The notes beneath the pieces are model-generated. The model was not told where the DNA came from. It did not search any database and was given only the letters and a program-made list of their open reading frames with translations. From Heliobacteriaceae bacterium (GTDB lineage: Bacteria > Cyanobacteriota > Vampirovibrionia > Gastranaerophilales > Gastranaerophilaceae), in contig JAISCP010000099.1 in assembly GCA_031265495.1 (NCBI GenBank), positions 1 to 50,145 on the forward strand: a stretch of DNA of 50,145 bases, written 5' to 3'. The translations under genes were made by a program, and so were the position numbers. Positions 48,724-50,145 of the stretch are shown in pieces (within the stretch, counting starts at the first letter, position 1; each line of letters opens with the position of its first letter).

Positions 48724-48901
48724 GTTTGTTAATATCTCCTTTTAAGATTTTAAGTATCCTGAATATTTTTTTTTGCCGGTAGCGGATAACTGAAAAAGGG
48801 AATAAGTGATTAGGTGAACAGGAGAGGATAAGGGTGACGCATGTTAGCAAGTACCGGTATTCGGAATTTTATCGGGCTTCTTTAGTTCTGATTTTTTTTT
48901 G

Positions 48902-48935
48902 CTTACTTTTTCTTTTTTCTAAAAGAAAAAGTAAG
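48902..48935. terminator. perfect 15-bp hairpin abutting the tRNA-Leu 3' end
   Basis: CTTACTTTTTCTTTT-ttct-AAAAGAAAAAGTAAG. Confidence 0.5.
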
Positions 48936-49021
48936 TGCCGATGGCCGGAGTCGAACCGGCACGGGGAGCGAACCCCACCAGATTTTGAGTCTGGCACGTC
49001 TACCAATTTCATCACATCGGC
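48936..49021 (-). tRNA. tRNA-Leu(CAA)
   Basis: Reverse complement GCCGATGTGATGAAATTGGTAGACGTGCCAGACTCAAAATCTGGTGGGGTTCGCTCCCCGTGCCGGTTCGACTCCGGCCATCGGCA; long variable arm. Confidence 0.95.
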
Positions 49022-49121
49022 ATAATTTTTATCTTACCAGAAACATTTTAAATTTCAACCGTGCAGCCTAATCCGGCAGGCCAATTTATTATTTTTATAC
49101 AATGTTTAAAATATAAATTAT

Positions 49122-49898
49122 ATGAAACACAAAATTGTATTAACTTTATTATTATTTACCGGTATTTGTACTTCTTGTTTTGCTGCTCTGGAAGGACGGG
49201 TATCCGAAAGCGGCGCTGTAAACTCTGTTGTTGACCGGCATACCGGAGAGCCGGTTGCAAACGCAAAAGTTTCCCTGCCAAAGCAAAAGTATTCAACATA
49301 CACGGACAGCAGCGGCGGTTTTAATCTGGACTCCGGTATAAAAGGCAATACGCTTTTATCTGTGGAAAAAGAGGGTTACAGACCGTATTCTTTAACGATT
49401 GATGAAAGCATTGCCGCAAAACCTATGGCACTCAGTATTGAAAAAAGTAATGCCCATGATATTGTGCTGGCGGCAGAGCTGTTTCATCTGGGCGATAATA
49501 ATTTTTCCGGCAATTCCGCGAACTCGGGCGAATTCAAAGCTGATTCATCAGGACCGTTTTATACAAAGACTTTCAAAATGGGCGTTGAGGCGCTTTCGCG
49601 CGGGAATTATCTTGTAGTCGGTTCTATTATAGGAATTGACACATTAATGGCGCGCTCGTTGGGACAAAACAAAATTACCCACTCGTACTCCAGCCCGCCG
49701 GAGGTTTATTTTAACGGCAGCAAGATAGCGGAAATCAGTCTTAATGGGGATAATCAGCGCATAAAACTGCCTAATAACTTAATCCGCCCTGATAATATTA
49801 ACGAAATAACGCTCAAAACCGGTAAAAACCTTATGCAGACCGCATACGTAGACTACGATGATATAGAGTTAATGAATTTGTCGGTACAGCCGGAGTAA
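49122..49898 (+). CDS. secreted protein with carboxypeptidase-regulatory-like domain
   Basis: Signal peptide; VVDRHTGEPVANAKVSLPKQKYSTYTDSSGGFNLDSGIKGNTLLSVEKEGYRPYSL. Confidence 0.7.
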   Translation: MKHKIVLTLLLFTGICTSCFAALEGRVSESGAVNSVVDRHTGEPVANAKVSLPKQKYSTYTDSSGGFNLDSGIKGNTLLSVEKEGYRPYSLTIDESIAAKPMALSIEKSNAHDIVLAAELFHLGDNNFSGNSANSGEFKADSSGPFYTKTFKMGVEALSRGNYLVVGSIIGIDTLMARSLGQNKITHSYSSPPEVYFNGSKIAEISLNGDNQRIKLPNNLIRPDNINEITLKTGKNLMQTAYVDYDDIELMNLSVQPE

Positions 49899-50023
49899 TC
49901 CAAGACAAGTTCAGCATGACAGGAAGGTTATGGTGTGATTTGCCAAGTGCCAGATCCTGAAACAAGTTCAGGATTGTATAGGTTAGGTAAGACGGTGACA
50001 AAAATATTTTTTTCTTAACCTGA

Positions 50024-50145
50024 AATATCAAAGAAAAAGCCGGAGAATTGGCACACATAGACTGTCACTATTTGCCAAGAGGAATAATAGAAAACAACAC
50101 CCGGAAATATTATCTTGTGGCAGTAGTAGATGATTGTACAAGAGT
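50024..50145 (+). mobile_element. partial DDE transposase (IS481/IS3-like), runs off window
   Basis: Frame reads IKEKAGELAHIDCHYLPRGIIENNTRKYYLVAVVDDCTR. Confidence 0.7.

Overview
AT-rich bacterial chromosome segment that is mostly ordinary housekeeping DNA with one accessory block. Gene content (Ycf23/DUF561 protein, prepilin-like FTLAEVLITLAVIGVVAALTMPALVSNYRK proteins, NadB-NadC, split ribosomal operon) fits a gut Melainabacteria/Gastranaerophilales-type, non-photosynthetic cyanobacterial relative; this is inference. Recognised: tRNA-Arg(ACG), tRNA-Cys(GCA), tRNA-Leu(CAA); nadB-nadC; rimM-trmD; infA-rpmJ-rpsM-rpsK-rpsD-rpoA-rplQ-truA-rplM-rpsI (rpmJ was missing from the ORF track); csaB-like gene; a KDPG-type aldolase/sugar kinase pair; CHASE2 adenylate cyclase; VKOR-DsbA fusion; queH; and a 12-kb surface-glycan cluster (glf, galE, three GT2s, GT29-like, pyruvyltransferase-like, radical SAM, methyltransferase, ABC exporter). 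Strongest novel signals: (1) a perfect 29-bp inverted repeat flanking 133 bp, lying between a small tyrosine recombinase and glf, the architecture of a phase-variable DNA inversion switch for the glycan cluster; (2) ribosomal-operon spacers built from reshuffled repeat modules, with exact 64-nt and 44-nt direct repeats; (3) a 15-aa leader ORF with tandem Trp codons followed by mutually exclusive CCTGT/ACAGG pairings reaching the Shine-Dalgarno of the next gene; (4) an unannotated Cys-rich 45-aa peptide (…SGGLCCNQLCGLLPCG) downstream of the ABC exporter; (5) a dispersed palindrome sitting in frame inside glf. All homology calls are from reading protein motifs; no searches were run.
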